64,000 bases of DNA. Source: Acidimicrobiaceae bacterium. Lineage in GTDB: Bacteria > Actinomycetota > Acidimicrobiia > Acidimicrobiales > RAAP-2. A program made the position numbers and the translations under genes. Positions within the stretch are counted from its first letter, which is position 1; each line of letters begins with the position of its first letter. Below, piece by piece: positions 1-9,595 of the stretch. Below the pieces are notes generated by a model that ran no database searches, had not been told where the DNA came from, and saw only the letters and a list, made by a program, of their open reading frames with translations. The stretch spans positions 3,729-67,728 of the forward strand of contig PLHJ01000005.1 in NCBI GenBank assembly GCA_003138895.1, given 5' to 3'.

Positions 1-1692
1 TTGATGGCTTCAACGCCCGCCCAGGATCGCAGCGTTCTCGAAAGTAAAGAGCGCGACGAACTTCAAGAGATCGCCCAAGCAATCGGTGTAAAGACACCGC
101 CTCGTGCTTCGAAGGCCTCACTCATCAGCGCCATTATTGGCGGCCCCGAATCGAGCTCCGACTCTTCGGAATCATCATCCAATGGTGATACATCGGACTC
201 GGGTTCACCTTCTTCGAGAGGCGCCAGCGCCGTGAGGTCGCGTCGTACGGTCGCCACGCCGGACACCGATTTTGACGAGTTCGTAAAAGAAATTACCGGC
301 GACGAAACAACGTCGGAAGTCGCTACCGAAGAAGGTGTCACGCCTTCACCCGGTCCTTCGATCGCCCCGTCGGAGCGCACCCCGCGCAACGACCGACAAC
401 CCCGTGATTACAACAACGGCGGTGGCAACAGCAACGGCAACGGTGCTGACGGCAACCGCAATCGTCGCAATCGTCGAAACCGCAACACGGGTGGCGGCCG
501 CGAACGCTTTGACCGCGAACCCCAGAGTGGCGCCGACCAGCCCTACACCGGCGAACTGGTGGAAGTACAGGGTCTACTTGATTTGCGCGACGACGGCTAC
601 GGCTTCTTGCGCACCAAGGGCTACCACCCTTCGCCCAACGACGTCTATGTCTCCATCAGCCAAGTGCGTCGGTACCAACTTCGCAAGGGAGACACCATCG
701 TCGGCGGCTTTCGACCCGCTGGATCAAATGAGAAGTACCCGGCGTTGTTGCGCGTTGACACCGTGCAGGGATTTGATCCCGAAGTGGCTCGCCTTCGACC
801 CAAGTTCGAAGATTTGACGCCGCTCTTTCCGGACGAGAAACTGAAGCTCGAGACCAACGAAGGAAAGATGGATCTCACGCCTCGCATTGTGGATCTCATT
901 GCCCCTATTGGTAAGGGACAGCGCGGACTCATTGTTTCGCCGCCCAAGGCCGGTAAGACAACCGTCGTCAAGCAGATTGCTCAGTCCATTGAGGCCAATA
1001 ACCCCGAAGTGCACCTCTTGGTGCTACTGGTTGACGAGCGTCCTGAAGAAGTAACCGACATGCGACGAGGCGTGCACGGTGAAGTGGTCGCTTCAACGTT
1101 TGACCGTCCCGCTGACGAGCACACGCACATTGCCGAACTGGCCATCGAGCGCGCCAAGCGTCTCGTGGAACAAGGTCGCGACGTGGTCATCATTTTGGAC
1201 GGCATTACCCGACTGGCTCGCGCTTACAACCTCGCCCAGCCAGCAACCGGACGCATCATGTCCGGTGGTGTGGACTCCGGTGCGCTCTATCCGCCTAAGA
1301 AGTTCTTCGGTGCGGCGCGCAACATTGAAGAGGGCGGTTCGCTCACGATTCTCGCCACCGCGCTCGTCGAAACCGGTTCCAAGATGGACGAAGTTATCTT
1401 CGAAGAATTCAAGGGAACCGGCAACATGGAACTGAAGTTAGACCGTCGCCTCGCCGAACGCCGTTTGTACCCAGCAATTGACGTCAACGGGTCATCGACT
1501 CGACACGAAGAATTGCTCTTTGACCGCGAGCAATTGGCCCAGGTCTGGAAGCTTCGCCGCGTGCTGAGTGGTCTTTCCGCAGAGGGTCGAGAGGCCGCCG
1601 GACTGGAGCTGCTCATTGACAAACTGAAGCAGACGAAGTCCAATGACGAGTTCTTGGCCGAAATCGCCAAGGGCGCGAATCCAACCAGCTAA
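1..1692 (+). CDS. rho: Transcription termination factor Rho, with N-terminal insertion
   Basis: Hexameric RNA-dependent ATPase that terminates transcription. The Rho N-terminal helical domain lies at about residues 10-47, followed by an acidic/Ser-rich linker. A low-complexity Asn/Gly/Arg insert occupies about 130-175. The RNA-binding cold-shock-like domain starts near 180 and carries the RNP1-like GYGFLR. In the ATPase core, Walker A PPKAGKTT is at 314-321, Walker B DVVIILDG at 394-401 and the R-loop [11 protein letters not shown] is present. The first in-frame start is TTG at base 1, directly at the window edge, with ATG at base 4. No ribosome site is visible, so the true start could lie upstream. 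Family identity is certain; the disordered insert is typical of high-GC Gram-positive Rho proteins. Confidence 0.97.
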   Translation: MMASTPAQDRSVLESKERDELQEIAQAIGVKTPPRASKASLISAIIGGPESSSDSSESSSNGDTSDSGSPSSRGASAVRSRRTVATPDTDFDEFVKEITGDETTSEVATEEGVTPSPGPSIAPSERTPRNDRQPRDYNNGGGNSNGNGADGNRNRRNRRNRNTGGGRERFDREPQSGADQPYTGELVEVQGLLDLRDDGYGFLRTKGYHPSPNDVYVSISQVRRYQLRKGDTIVGGFRPAGSNEKYPALLRVDTVQGFDPEVARLRPKFEDLTPLFPDEKLKLETNEGKMDLTPRIVDLIAPIGKGQRGLIVSPPKAGKTTVVKQIAQSIEANNPEVHLLVLLVDERPEEVTDMRRGVHGEVVASTFDRPADEHTHIAELAIERAKRLVEQGRDVVIILDGITRLARAYNLAQPATGRIMSGGVDSGALYPPKKFFGAARNIEEGGSLTILATALVETGSKMDEVIFEEFKGTGNMELKLDRRLAERRLYPAIDVNGSSTRHEELLFDREQLAQVWKLRRVLSGLSAEGREAAGLELLIDKLKQTKSNDEFLAEIAKGANPTS

Positions 1693-1730
1693 CAACCGAT
1701 TAGAATTACTATTCGCAATAAGGAGCACCT

Positions 1731-1955
1731 ATGAAGCCAGACATTCACCCCCAGTACGGCGTCGCGAACGTCAAGTGTTCGTGTGGAAACACGTTCACGA
1801 CGGAGTCGACCAAGTCGTCGATCTCGGTCGAACTTTGTAACGAGTGCCACCCCTTTTTCACCGGTAAGCAGAAGCTTGTGGACACCGGTGGTCGCGTGGA
1901 GCGCTTCCAGCGTCGTTACGCACAAAAGACCAAGGCTCACGCCCCGAAGGCGTAG
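1731..1955 (+). CDS. rpmE: 50S ribosomal protein L31 (zinc-binding form)
   Basis: Small ribosomal protein of the large-subunit central protuberance, 74 residues. The four zinc-ribbon cysteines of the C+ form are present: C16 and C18 (KCSCG) and C36 and C39 ([11 protein letters not shown]). This indicates the zinc-dependent paralogue rather than the zinc-free replacement. An AAGGAG ribosome site lies a few bases before the ATG. The gene follows rho by 38 nt and precedes prfA, the usual actinobacterial order. The C-terminal tail is Lys/Ala-rich. Confidence 0.98.
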   Translation: MKPDIHPQYGVANVKCSCGNTFTTESTKSSISVELCNECHPFFTGKQKLVDTGGRVERFQRRYAQKTKAHAPKA

Positions 1956-1976
1956 AGCTTCTGGCTTTTCTTCTAC

Positions 1977-3056
1977 GTGCGTTCGGTTGACGACACTTTA
2001 AAGTCCCTCTCCGAGGAACTGGCGAGCGTCGAAACCGCGCTCGCTGAACCCGACGTCGCGAGTGATCTCACTCGTCTTCGAGATCTTTCTCGACGACACA
2101 AGGAACTGGCCGAAATTGACGCCGCGTGGCAGTCATTGCAGCGCGCCCGCGAAGATCTTTCCGGCGCCAGAGAAATGTTCAACGAGTCTGCTGGTGACGA
2201 CCGTGAACAGTGGCGTGACGAGATCAACAAGGCTGAAGAAGAAATCGCCGAACTCGAACAACGAATTGAGAGGCTGCTGTTGCCGCGCGATCCGAACGAA
2301 GGCCGAAACGTCATTGTTGAAATTCGCGGGGCAGAAGGCGGCGAAGAAGCGAACCTCTTCGCGAGCGACCTCGCCGAGATGTATCGGCGCTACGCGGCCA
2401 TTCGTGGCTGGAAATTAGAAGTCGTCGAAGAACGAGCTAGCGAACAGGGTGGCATTGATGAGGCGACGTTTCTCATTAAGGGTGACGACGCCTGGGCCCG
2501 GCTCGAACAAGAAGCCGGCGTTCACCGCGTCCAACGTGTGCCAACGACCGAAGCAAAAGGTCGCGTGCACACGTCGTCAGCCACCGTGTCCGTACTTCCC
2601 GAAGCTGAAGAAGTAGACGTTGACATCGAAGCAAATGATTTGAAGATTGACGTGTATCGTTCGTCGGGTCCCGGTGGACAAAGCGTCAACACCACCGACT
2701 CAGCGGTTCGCATTACACACCTGCCTACGGGAATTGTGGTCTCAATGCAAGACGAGAAGAGCCAGATTCAAAATCGTGCCAAGGCAATGATTGTTCTTCG
2801 ATCACGGTTGCTGAAGGCTGCCCAGGACGCGCAGGCCAGTGAACAAGGTGACCTCAAGCGCTCGCAACTGGGCGGCGGGGGACGTAGCGAAAAAATTCGT
2901 ACCTACAACTTCAAAGAGAATCGTGTTACTGATCACCGAATTAACTTGACGCTCTATGACTTGGAAGCAACGCTGGGTGGTCAACTTGATCCCTACGTTG
3001 ACGCATTGCTGAGTGACAAACGAGCGCGCCAGTTGGCCGAGAGTGACGGACGTTAA
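1977..3056 (+). CDS. prfA: Peptide chain release factor 1
   Basis: Recognises UAA and UAG stop codons and triggers peptide release on the ribosome. It is 359 residues, the usual length. The N-terminal coiled-coil domain spans about 1-110. The codon-recognition tripeptide is PTT at 189-191, fitting the RF1 PxT pattern rather than the RF2 SPF. The universal GGQ lies at 233-235 within SGPGGQSVN. It starts with GTG 21 nt after rpmE, and its 3' end overlaps prmC, indicating coupled translation with the methylase that modifies its GGQ glutamine. Confidence 0.97.
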   Translation: MRSVDDTLKSLSEELASVETALAEPDVASDLTRLRDLSRRHKELAEIDAAWQSLQRAREDLSGAREMFNESAGDDREQWRDEINKAEEEIAELEQRIERLLLPRDPNEGRNVIVEIRGAEGGEEANLFASDLAEMYRRYAAIRGWKLEVVEERASEQGGIDEATFLIKGDDAWARLEQEAGVHRVQRVPTTEAKGRVHTSSATVSVLPEAEEVDVDIEANDLKIDVYRSSGPGGQSVNTTDSAVRITHLPTGIVVSMQDEKSQIQNRAKAMIVLRSRLLKAAQDAQASEQGDLKRSQLGGGGRSEKIRTYNFKENRVTDHRINLTLYDLEATLGGQLDPYVDALLSDKRARQLAESDGR

Positions 3057-3879
3057 CGCCGCCTTCGTTCGCGACCTCGTTGGTCGGGGTCTCGAACGCC
3101 GCGAGGCGATGTGGCTCGTGGAGGAATTTTCACCAGGGGCCGACGCCGACGCTGCGCGAGCGGTGGAATTGGCCGGTACCAGGCGCTTAGCGGGCGAGCC
3201 GCTTCAGTACGTCATTGGTCACTGGCCGTTTCGCACACTTGATTTGGACGTTGATCTTCGTGTCTTAATTCCTCGTCCCGAAACCGAAGAACTCGTTTCG
3301 TTGGCGCTGAAGGCACTCGTGAGCTCGCAAGCAACCTCGCCACTCGTGTTCGATATGGGGTGTGGATCGGGAGCGATTGGCCTTTCGATTCTCAGCGAAC
3401 TCGCCGAACGAGGAATTTCAGCCACGGTGGTGGCCGTTGATTCTTCGATCGACGCGCTGGACGTTGCTCGAAGAAATGCCATCAAGCACGCACTCCATGC
3501 CGTTTCGTTTGTGAACTCGTCATGGTTTAAAGATCTTGATCCCTCGCTCCAGGGGCACGTTGATCTCGTGGTGTCGAATCCTCCCTATGTGGGCGAAAGC
3601 GAATTCGAAGCACTCGACCCCGTCTTGCGCCATGAGCCCTACGGCGCACTCGTGTCACCCAGTAGTTCGGGCGTCGAAGGTTTTAAGGATCTCGAAATCG
3701 TGGTGCGTGAAAGCATCAACTGGCTTCGTCCCGGCGGCTCACTGGTCTGTGAACATGGGAGCACGCAGGCGGATGCCGTAGTGCAACTCGCCACTTCGAC
3801 GGGTTACGCCAACGTGGTTGACGTTGCTGACATGGCGGGAAATGCACGCGTGCTCATTGCCAGAAAGCCACTGACGTGA
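3043..3879 (+). CDS. prmC: Release-factor glutamine N5-methyltransferase
   Basis: SAM-dependent methyltransferase that methylates the GGQ glutamine of release factors. It has an N-terminal helical substrate domain, the SAM-binding motif VFDMGCGSGAIGLSI and the signature NPPY (VVSNPPYVGE). The ORF is open from GTG 3013, but GTG 3043, overlapping the prfA stop by 14 nt, gives a more typical N-terminus, so I placed the start there. The 3' end overlaps the next gene by GTGA. Identity is firm; the start is an inference. Confidence 0.93.
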   Translation: MTDVNAAFVRDLVGRGLERREAMWLVEEFSPGADADAARAVELAGTRRLAGEPLQYVIGHWPFRTLDLDVDLRVLIPRPETEELVSLALKALVSSQATSPLVFDMGCGSGAIGLSILSELAERGISATVVAVDSSIDALDVARRNAIKHALHAVSFVNSSWFKDLDPSLQGHVDLVVSNPPYVGESEFEALDPVLRHEPYGALVSPSSSGVEGFKDLEIVVRESINWLRPGGSLVCEHGSTQADAVVQLATSTGYANVVDVADMAGNARVLIARKPLT

Positions 3880-4475
3880 ACGTCGTTAGCCCCAACGCCG
3901 CAACTTCGCTGTTGCTCGAAGGAGCCGTTGTGGCAATTCCGACGGACACTGTCTACGGTCTCGCCGTCCGCCTTGATGACGGACAGGCAATCGCCAAGCT
4001 TTTTTCGCTAAAGAAACGACCCTTGCACGTTGCGCTCCCGGTCTTTGTGACGTCGCTCGATCAAATCAATGTCCTTGGCGTCACGTGGCCAGCGAGAGCA
4101 AAAACGCTGAGTGACGCCTTGTGGCCCGGTGCTTTGACGATTGTCGTAGCGGCGCCGATTGAACTGGCAAAGCGGGTGGGAGCCACGTCGGCCACGATTG
4201 GTTTTCGTATGGTGGAAAACGAAGTTGTTCAATCCATCGTTGCATTGACCGGACCTTTGTGCGTGACGAGCGCGAATGAGCACAAGCAACCTCCGTGCAC
4301 GTCAGCGAAGGACGTAATCGATATTTTCGCGGACAGTTCGGATTTGGACGCCGTCGTCGACGGAGGAGTGTGCAACGGAACAGTGTCGACCGTGGTTGAT
4401 CTTTCGGATGAACCGTGGCGCGTTCTTCGAGAAGGCGCACTGAGTGCTGAGGTGATTTCGTCACTGCTCGACTAG
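3876..4475 (+). CDS. tsaC: L-threonylcarbamoyladenylate synthase (TsaC/Sua5 family)
   Basis: Makes threonylcarbamoyl-AMP from Thr, bicarbonate and ATP for the t6A modification of ANN-decoding tRNAs. At 199 residues it is a single YrdC-domain, TsaC-length protein without the Sua5 C-terminal domain. Visible motifs are the N-terminal AIPTDTVYGLA, the KKRP basic loop and the VTSAN signature. GTG start overlaps the prmC stop by 4 nt. Its stop shares the palindrome CTAG with the stop of the convergent thiolase-like gene. The prfA-prmC-tsaC order is conserved in actinobacteria. Confidence 0.94.
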   Translation: MNVVSPNAATSLLLEGAVVAIPTDTVYGLAVRLDDGQAIAKLFSLKKRPLHVALPVFVTSLDQINVLGVTWPARAKTLSDALWPGALTIVVAAPIELAKRVGATSATIGFRMVENEVVQSIVALTGPLCVTSANEHKQPPCTSAKDVIDIFADSSDLDAVVDGGVCNGTVSTVVDLSDEPWRVLREGALSAEVISSLLD

Positions 4476-5959
4476 AGCAAAAACAATCCGTCACGCACGC
4501 TTCCACGCTGTCCAATTAGTTCCGTTGTTTCGGCGTCGTTCATGAGTGACGATTCAGTACTTGTCGCCCACACTCGATCCCCGTTTGAGTTTCGCGCGAC
4601 GACGACCAGCCGATTGGGCGAATCGTCGCGGTTGTGGACGACGGTGTACGTCTCGATAGTGACGTCGCCGTCTCCCTGCTGGTGCGCACAGACTGGTTGC
4701 ATATCGACGTCATCTTGGACGTTCTTCCAATGGAACGACGAGGCTGGCGGCGTCGCCGAGTACGTACCCCAGGCGTGCTTCGTCGAAAACCAGCCCAGCC
4801 CACTTACGAGTCCGGTTGATTGTGATTCACGGAGCAACGACACCATGGTGGCAATGGAGTGCGTCACGTAGTTATTGCCGGGACCGCCGCCGAAGGTGAG
4901 ACCTCCGGTGACCGTGGGTATGCGTGAAGGATCAAAGGCGTCGATGCCCGCAACGTCGCAAGCGGTTTGCACAACCGTGGGGAAGCAACTGTAGAAATCA
5001 ATATGCGACAGGTCGTCAGTGCGCACACCAAACGACTGCAGCGCTGACCAAATGGCGGTCATCGCAGGAGAGCTGTCGAGTTGGGGTCGGTCGGAAATGA
5101 ACCAGTGGTCGGTGGCATCGGCGCCGGCGGTTGGGAAAATCATTTTGTCTGACGCAACGCCCAACGAGGTTGCCTTCTCGTAACTCATCATGATGTAGGC
5201 CGCACCCATGTCCACGGGCATATTGGCGACCAGCATCTTCGTATACGGAAACGACACCATGCGATTGTTCGGTGACGGCGTCGCTATCTCTTGAGCACTG
5301 GGCGCCGTGCGTATCCAAGCGTACGGATTGTTCGCGGCGACCGTCGCAAAGTTCGCCCACAGCCGACCGAGTTGTTGTCGTTGCTCATCAATGGTCCAAC
5401 TGAGCCGCGCGCGGCGCGCGTTTTCGAACAGTGGATACGCTTCGACGGGCAACGTGATCCCGTTTTCGTATTCGTCCTTCGTCAGGGGCGCGCGGTTTTC
5501 TTCGACGAGATCGGGTGCGGCGACACTACCGTCTTGCTTGAGCCAGCCCAGGGGGAGGCCTTGTTTTCGCGCGAGTGAACTCGCGTACATTGCCTCGGCA
5601 CCAACGACCGCAATAGCATCGATTTCGTTGGCCAAAATGCGACGGGCGCTCTCGTGGACCAACTTTTGTGGGATGTTTCCCCCGGTTGGCGTGAGTCTCG
5701 TTCGGACATTGCTGAGACCAAGGACGTTGGCCACGAGGAGTGCGGGGTCCGTGGTGTGCCAGGTGAACGATCCAATGGCTACGAGTTCGTCGAGTGAACG
5801 AAGCACGCCGTCAGCACCCGAATCCGCACTTGCTCGCTCGAGCGCCTCAATCATGAGATCGAGGGGGTGGGGTCGCGATTCGTACGCCGCGTCGTGGTCA
5901 GGGTGATCCGTTATTTGACCGACGCCCACCATCACGGGGGTTCGAGGTTCAATTGCCAC
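4472..5959 (-). CDS. Thiolase-fold acetyl-CoA acetyltransferase-like protein
   Basis: 495-residue member of the thiolase superfamily, resembling the actinobacterial acetyl-CoA acetyltransferase / lipid-transfer group with an extra C-terminal domain. N-terminal PVMVGVGQITD and the later FYSCFPTVVQ and GGLTFGGGPGNNYVTHS segments match this group. The region that carries the acyl-accepting Cys in ordinary thiolases reads TPTGGNIPQK, with no Cys. True thiolase activity is therefore doubtful and the substrate is unknown. Residues from about 420 look like an OB-type C-terminal domain. GTG start without a clear ribosome site; divergent from rpiB and convergent with tsaC. It interrupts an otherwise conserved housekeeping block. 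Confidence 0.8.
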   Translation of the reverse strand: MAIEPRTPVMVGVGQITDHPDHDAAYESRPHPLDLMIEALERASADSGADGVLRSLDELVAIGSFTWHTTDPALLVANVLGLSNVRTRLTPTGGNIPQKLVHESARRILANEIDAIAVVGAEAMYASSLARKQGLPLGWLKQDGSVAAPDLVEENRAPLTKDEYENGITLPVEAYPLFENARRARLSWTIDEQRQQLGRLWANFATVAANNPYAWIRTAPSAQEIATPSPNNRMVSFPYTKMLVANMPVDMGAAYIMMSYEKATSLGVASDKMIFPTAGADATDHWFISDRPQLDSSPAMTAIWSALQSFGVRTDDLSHIDFYSCFPTVVQTACDVAGIDAFDPSRIPTVTGGLTFGGGPGNNYVTHSIATMVSLLRESQSTGLVSGLGWFSTKHAWGTYSATPPASSFHWKNVQDDVDMQPVCAHQQGDGDVTIETYTVVHNRDDSPNRLVVVARNSNGDRVWATSTESSLMNDAETTELIGQRGSVRDGLFLL

Positions 5960-6018
5960 GCTAGGAAGTATTGCCGCTCAACGGTCTGGCAAGAAGTTAG
6001 AGAACTAAGGTGGGCGTA

Positions 6019-6471
6019 ATGCGTATCGCTCTTGGTTCTGATCACGCTGGATTTGACCTCAAATCTCTGCTCGTAGCCACGCTTTTGGAGCGTGGCCACG
6101 ACGTCTTGGACCTCGGCACCGATTCAGACACCGTCTCGGTGGACTATCCCGACTTCGGAGCTGCCGTTGGCCGAAGTGTTGTATCGGGCGAAAGTGATCT
6201 CGGAGTAGCTATTTGTGGCACGGGCATAGGAATGTCAATTGCCGCGAACAAAGTGCCCGGCGTTCGCGCCGCCGTTGTTCACGATGTCTCGAGTGCACGA
6301 CTCGCTCGAGAACACAATCACGCCAACGTTTTGTGCATGGGCGCGCGTCTCATTGGAACGGTCACCGCCGTCGACGCTCTGGACGCGTGGTTAACGTCAC
6401 CGCTGGGTGAAGGTCGTCACCTCCGACGAATTGAGAAGATTGCTGTGCTTGACGAACAAGCGCAGTTGTAA
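6019..6471 (+). CDS. rpiB: Ribose-5-phosphate isomerase B
   Basis: Interconverts ribose-5-phosphate and ribulose-5-phosphate in the pentose phosphate pathway. The RpiB signature is clear: [15 protein letters not shown] at the N-terminus, active-site C66 in [11 protein letters not shown] and the [14 protein letters not shown] block. The length, 150 residues, is typical. A GTG at 6010 is in frame, but the AAGGTGG ribosome site is correctly spaced for the ATG at 6019, which I chose. It lies 17 nt before glyA on the same strand. An allose-6-phosphate isomerase role is possible but less likely here. Confidence 0.94.
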   Translation: MRIALGSDHAGFDLKSLLVATLLERGHDVLDLGTDSDTVSVDYPDFGAAVGRSVVSGESDLGVAICGTGIGMSIAANKVPGVRAAVVHDVSSARLAREHNHANVLCMGARLIGTVTAVDALDAWLTSPLGEGRHLRRIEKIAVLDEQAQL

Positions 6472-6488
6472 GAAAGGCGAATCCCATC

Positions 6489-7778
6489 GTGGGCTCATCA
6501 CCGTTTGATGCTTGGATCACCGGCGACGATCAAGTAACGGATCTCTTGTCCCAAGAGTGGAACCGCCAAACGTCGACCCTGCAACTCATCGCGAGTGAGA
6601 ACTTCGCTTCGCCCGCCGTGATGGCGGCGACGGGCTCCGTGCTTACGAACAAGTACTCCGAGGGTTACCCGGGACGTCGCTACTACGGCGGAAATCAAGT
6701 TGTCGACCAGGTCGAAGATTTGGCTCGCCGTCGGCTCGTGGCGCTGTTTGGAGCAGACCACGCCAACGTGCAACCTCACAGTGGCGCAAACGCCAACGTC
6801 GCTGTGTACCAAGGGCTGCTCGAGCCCGGGGACACGATTCTCGCCATGCGTCTCGACCAGGGTGGTCACTTGACGCACGGTTCGCCGGCGTCAATCACTT
6901 CAAAGATTTGGAATTTCGTTTCCTACGGTGTCACGCCACGTTCGGATGACCCGTCGGTCGCTGGTGAAGTCATTGACTTCGACAATGTCCGCGCTCTCGC
7001 ATTGCATCATCGACCTAAATTGATTGTCGCGGGCGCCACGGCGTACTCGCGTTTCATAGAACCAGCACCGTTTCGAGAAATTGCCGACGAAGTAGGTGCG
7101 CTGTTGATGTTTGACTCGGCGCACGTGGCGGGCCTCATTGCGGGAGGATCGCACCCCAATCCGGTTCCCTTCGCCGACGTGGTCACCTTCACCACGCACA
7201 AAACGTTGCGTGGTCCACGAGGCGGCGCAATCCTTTGTCGCGAAGAACACGCGAAGAAGATTGACATGTCGGTCTTTCCTGGCATGCAGGGCGGCCCGCT
7301 CGAAAACGCCATTGCGGCGAAGGCCGTGGCGTTTCGCGAAGCGTCGCACAAGAGCTTCTCCGAGTACACCGAGCGCATTGTTGAAAATGCGAAAGGTTTC
7401 GCTGGCGCACTGGCAGCGGAAGGGTTCCGCATTGTCTCGGGCGGTACTGATAACCACATGGTGATTCTCGACTTACGCGACTTTGACGCCGATCTCACTG
7501 GCAAAGTTGCCCAAGAAGTATTGGACCGAGCTGGCATCACTACAAACCGAAATCAAATTCCCGACGATCCACGAAGCCCCTTCGTTACGTCAGGACTTCG
7601 TTTGGGTACGCCAGCTGAGACCACCGCGGGCATGGGCGTAGGCGAGTTTTCCCAAGTGGCGTCGCTAATAGCACGGGCCCTTCGTGGTCGAGATGAGGAA
7701 GCGCACGTCGAGGGTGTGCGAGTTGACGTGAATGAATTGTGCTCCCGCTTTAATCCGTACGCCGACTTTGGTAAGTAA
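6489..7778 (+). CDS. glyA: Serine hydroxymethyltransferase
   Basis: PLP enzyme converting serine and tetrahydrofolate to glycine and methylene-THF, the main one-carbon source. It is 429 residues, a normal bacterial length. The N-terminal [14 protein letters not shown], the YYGGNQVVD segment and the PLP lysine K238 in [12 protein letters not shown] are all present. The GTG start is preceded by AGAAAGG. It is likely co-transcribed with rpiB upstream and wecA, which begins 6 nt after its stop. Confidence 0.97.
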   Translation: MGSSPFDAWITGDDQVTDLLSQEWNRQTSTLQLIASENFASPAVMAATGSVLTNKYSEGYPGRRYYGGNQVVDQVEDLARRRLVALFGADHANVQPHSGANANVAVYQGLLEPGDTILAMRLDQGGHLTHGSPASITSKIWNFVSYGVTPRSDDPSVAGEVIDFDNVRALALHHRPKLIVAGATAYSRFIEPAPFREIADEVGALLMFDSAHVAGLIAGGSHPNPVPFADVVTFTTHKTLRGPRGGAILCREEHAKKIDMSVFPGMQGGPLENAIAAKAVAFREASHKSFSEYTERIVENAKGFAGALAAEGFRIVSGGTDNHMVILDLRDFDADLTGKVAQEVLDRAGITTNRNQIPDDPRSPFVTSGLRLGTPAETTAGMGVGEFSQVASLIARALRGRDEEAHVEGVRVDVNELCSRFNPYADFGK

Positions 7779-7784
7779 ATCGTC

Positions 7785-8924
7785 GTGAGCAATATCGCTT
7801 CCTACGTCCTCGTCATGGTCGTAGGTGTTGTGACCACCGTTCTCGTGGATGGACCTGCGCGACGTGTTTCACTTCGCGTGGGCTACACCGCGCTGCCGGA
7901 CGAGCGAAAAGTTCATAAGGACGTCACGCCCTATGGCGGTGGGGCATCGATGTTCATAGGTCTGTGTGTTGCCTTGGTGGTTGCGGCGTTCATTTCTCCG
8001 CTTCGTCAAATAATTTCGTCCTCGCACGAAATGCTTGGCGTGTTGTTGGCGGCCACGGTGATCTTCATTGTCGGGATGGTGGATGACTTTCGTGACATGT
8101 CGGCACCGGCAAAGACAGCTGGCCAAGTGTTGGCGGCGAGCATTCTTTATTTCAGCGGCTGCACGATGTACCAACTAAAGCTGCCCTTTGCTGGCTTCAT
8201 TGTTCTCGGCCCCTCAATTCTTCCGTTGATTACCGCCGTATGGGTGTTCGCGCTCACGAACGCCGTGAACTTGATTGATGGTCTTGACGGTCTCGCCGGA
8301 GGAATCGTGGCCATTGCCTCGGGCACACTCTGCGTGTACGGACTGCGTCTTGAGGACCTGGGCCTTCTTCCGTCAAATAATATTGGGCCCTTGGTGGCGG
8401 CCATTACCTGTGGCATAAGTCTCGGGTTCTTGCGAGACAACTTTCATCCCGCTCGACTTTTCATGGGTGACGCCGGCGCACTGATGCTCGGTCTTCTCAT
8501 GAGTGCCTCGACCATGGTGATTGGCGGACGTACGCCGCCGACCAGTGGCGTCACCTTCTTCTTTTTCGCGCCCATTCTTATTCCGGTCTTTATTTTGGGT
8601 GTACCCCTCGCGGATGCGGTCTTCGCCTACGTTCGCCGCATCGCGTCGGGGCAAGGTTTTCATACCCCGGACAAAAACCACATTCACCACCGCTTAATGC
8701 GCCTCGGCCACGGGCACCGGCGGACCGTCGTGATTCTTTGGGCGTGGACTGCGCTGTTGTGCGGCTTTGTGCTCTTTCCGCTGTTTGCGCCACGGGCGAA
8801 CGCGCTTATTCCTCTGGGTGTCGCCCTCTTGATCGTCGCCCTCTTTACCTGGTTCTATCCGGGTCTCCATCGACGCCGCACGGCCGCCGAAGCGGCGAGC
8901 GACGAAGAGGTGCCGGTGCGGTGA
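7785..8924 (+). CDS. wecA: Undecaprenyl-phosphate GlcNAc-1-phosphate transferase (WecA/TagO family)
   Basis: Polytopic membrane enzyme that moves a sugar-1-phosphate, usually GlcNAc-1-P, onto undecaprenyl (or decaprenyl) phosphate to start cell-wall polymer synthesis. Conserved motifs are the early MVDDFRDM, the catalytic NLIDGLDGLAGG, FMGDAGALMLG and the His-rich HIHHRLMRLGHGHRR typical of WecA rather than MraY. About ten membrane segments fill 379 residues. GTG start; its stop overlaps atpZ by GTGA. Mycobacteria also carry wecA immediately before the ATP synthase operon. Confidence 0.93.
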   Translation: MSNIASYVLVMVVGVVTTVLVDGPARRVSLRVGYTALPDERKVHKDVTPYGGGASMFIGLCVALVVAAFISPLRQIISSSHEMLGVLLAATVIFIVGMVDDFRDMSAPAKTAGQVLAASILYFSGCTMYQLKLPFAGFIVLGPSILPLITAVWVFALTNAVNLIDGLDGLAGGIVAIASGTLCVYGLRLEDLGLLPSNNIGPLVAAITCGISLGFLRDNFHPARLFMGDAGALMLGLLMSASTMVIGGRTPPTSGVTFFFFAPILIPVFILGVPLADAVFAYVRRIASGQGFHTPDKNHIHHRLMRLGHGHRRTVVILWAWTALLCGFVLFPLFAPRANALIPLGVALLIVALFTWFYPGLHRRRTAAEAASDEEVPVR

Positions 8925-9175
8925 GTGCGGAACCCCCCGCGACACCTCCGTCTCAAGAATCTCCTGATCAAGGCCAAATAAAGGATCTGCCGGGATTGGT
9001 GGCTTTTGCCGTCATGGGAACCACCATCGCCAGTTGCGTCGCCGTCGGAGTATTGCTTGGGATTTGGGCTGATTCGGTGTGGCACACCGCTCCTGCGTTC
9101 TTGCTAATTGGATTACTGTTGGGTTCGCTAGCCGCCGTGGTCAGCGTTGTCAAACAGGTCCGGCGCTGGTTGTAA
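8921..9175 (+). CDS. AtpZ/AtpI-family ATP synthase-associated membrane protein
   Basis: 84-residue protein with a Pro/Gln-rich N-terminal tail and two membrane segments (about 25-45 and 55-75), matching the small AtpZ/AtpI-like proteins that open F-type ATPase operons and may help c-ring assembly or Mg2+ handling. The ORF track starts it at 8738 inside wecA, but the GTG at 8921 overlapping the wecA stop gives a sensible N-terminus. It is immediately followed by a second small membrane gene and atpB. Confidence 0.8.
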   Translation: MSAEPPATPPSQESPDQGQIKDLPGLVAFAVMGTTIASCVAVGVLLGIWADSVWHTAPAFLLIGLLLGSLAAVVSVVKQVRRWL

Positions 9176-9187
9176 GAACGAAATCCT

Positions 9188-9595
9188 GTGCTCGAAAACC
9201 TACCCCCCGATACATTGCCGCGCCTCCTGCGCCGGACCTCCTGGTCCGCCTTAATTGTCGCAACCATCGGGTTCATCGTGGCTCTCGTGATTGATCAGCC
9301 CTGGGCTGCGTTGGGCCTCGTGTTTGGTGTCTTCCTCGCGGTGATGAATCTTCGTTTCCTCGACCGTCAAGCGGCGAAGGTCGAACTGAAGGGCGAACAG
9401 TCCTCCAAGGCCATCCGTCGCCAGCTCGGCTCTAGAACCTCAGGACGCCTTGCCGTCGTAACCGTTATCGTCGTAGTGGCCCTTTTAATTACCGCCCCCT
9501 TGGGAGTCGGTATTGTGACAGGGCTTGTGTTGTATCAGGTTGTTTTCGTCATGAACGTGTTGCGCGTCGTGGCGAGCCAAGGAGGAATTGAGTGA
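9188..9595 (+). CDS. ATP synthase subunit I-like membrane protein
   Basis: 135-residue protein with four predicted membrane segments in two pairs separated by a charged stretch (RQAAKVELKGEQSSKAIRRQ). Its position between the AtpZ-like gene and atpB, and its topology, fit AtpI, the assembly factor of the c-ring. GTG start 12 nt after the previous gene; its stop overlaps the atpB start by GTGA. Sequence conservation in this family is low, so the assignment leans on context. Confidence 0.72.
   Translation: MLENLPPDTLPRLLRRTSWSALIVATIGFIVALVIDQPWAALGLVFGVFLAVMNLRFLDRQAAKVELKGEQSSKAIRRQLGSRTSGRLAVVTVIVVVALLITAPLGVGIVTGLVLYQVVFVMNVLRVVASQGGIE

Noticed and set aside
335-817. Plus-strand ORF inside rho
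   Set aside because: Out-of-frame shadow of the rho coding sequence with no domain or ribosome site.
4472-4475. Shared CTAG stop palindrome, and TTAA at 20757-20760, as regulatory sites
   Set aside because: They are just overlapping stop codons of convergent genes in a compact genome.
8738-8920. Upstream extension of the AtpZ-like ORF
   Set aside because: It lies wholly within wecA and lacks the hydrophobic pattern; the GTG at 8921 gives the proper start.
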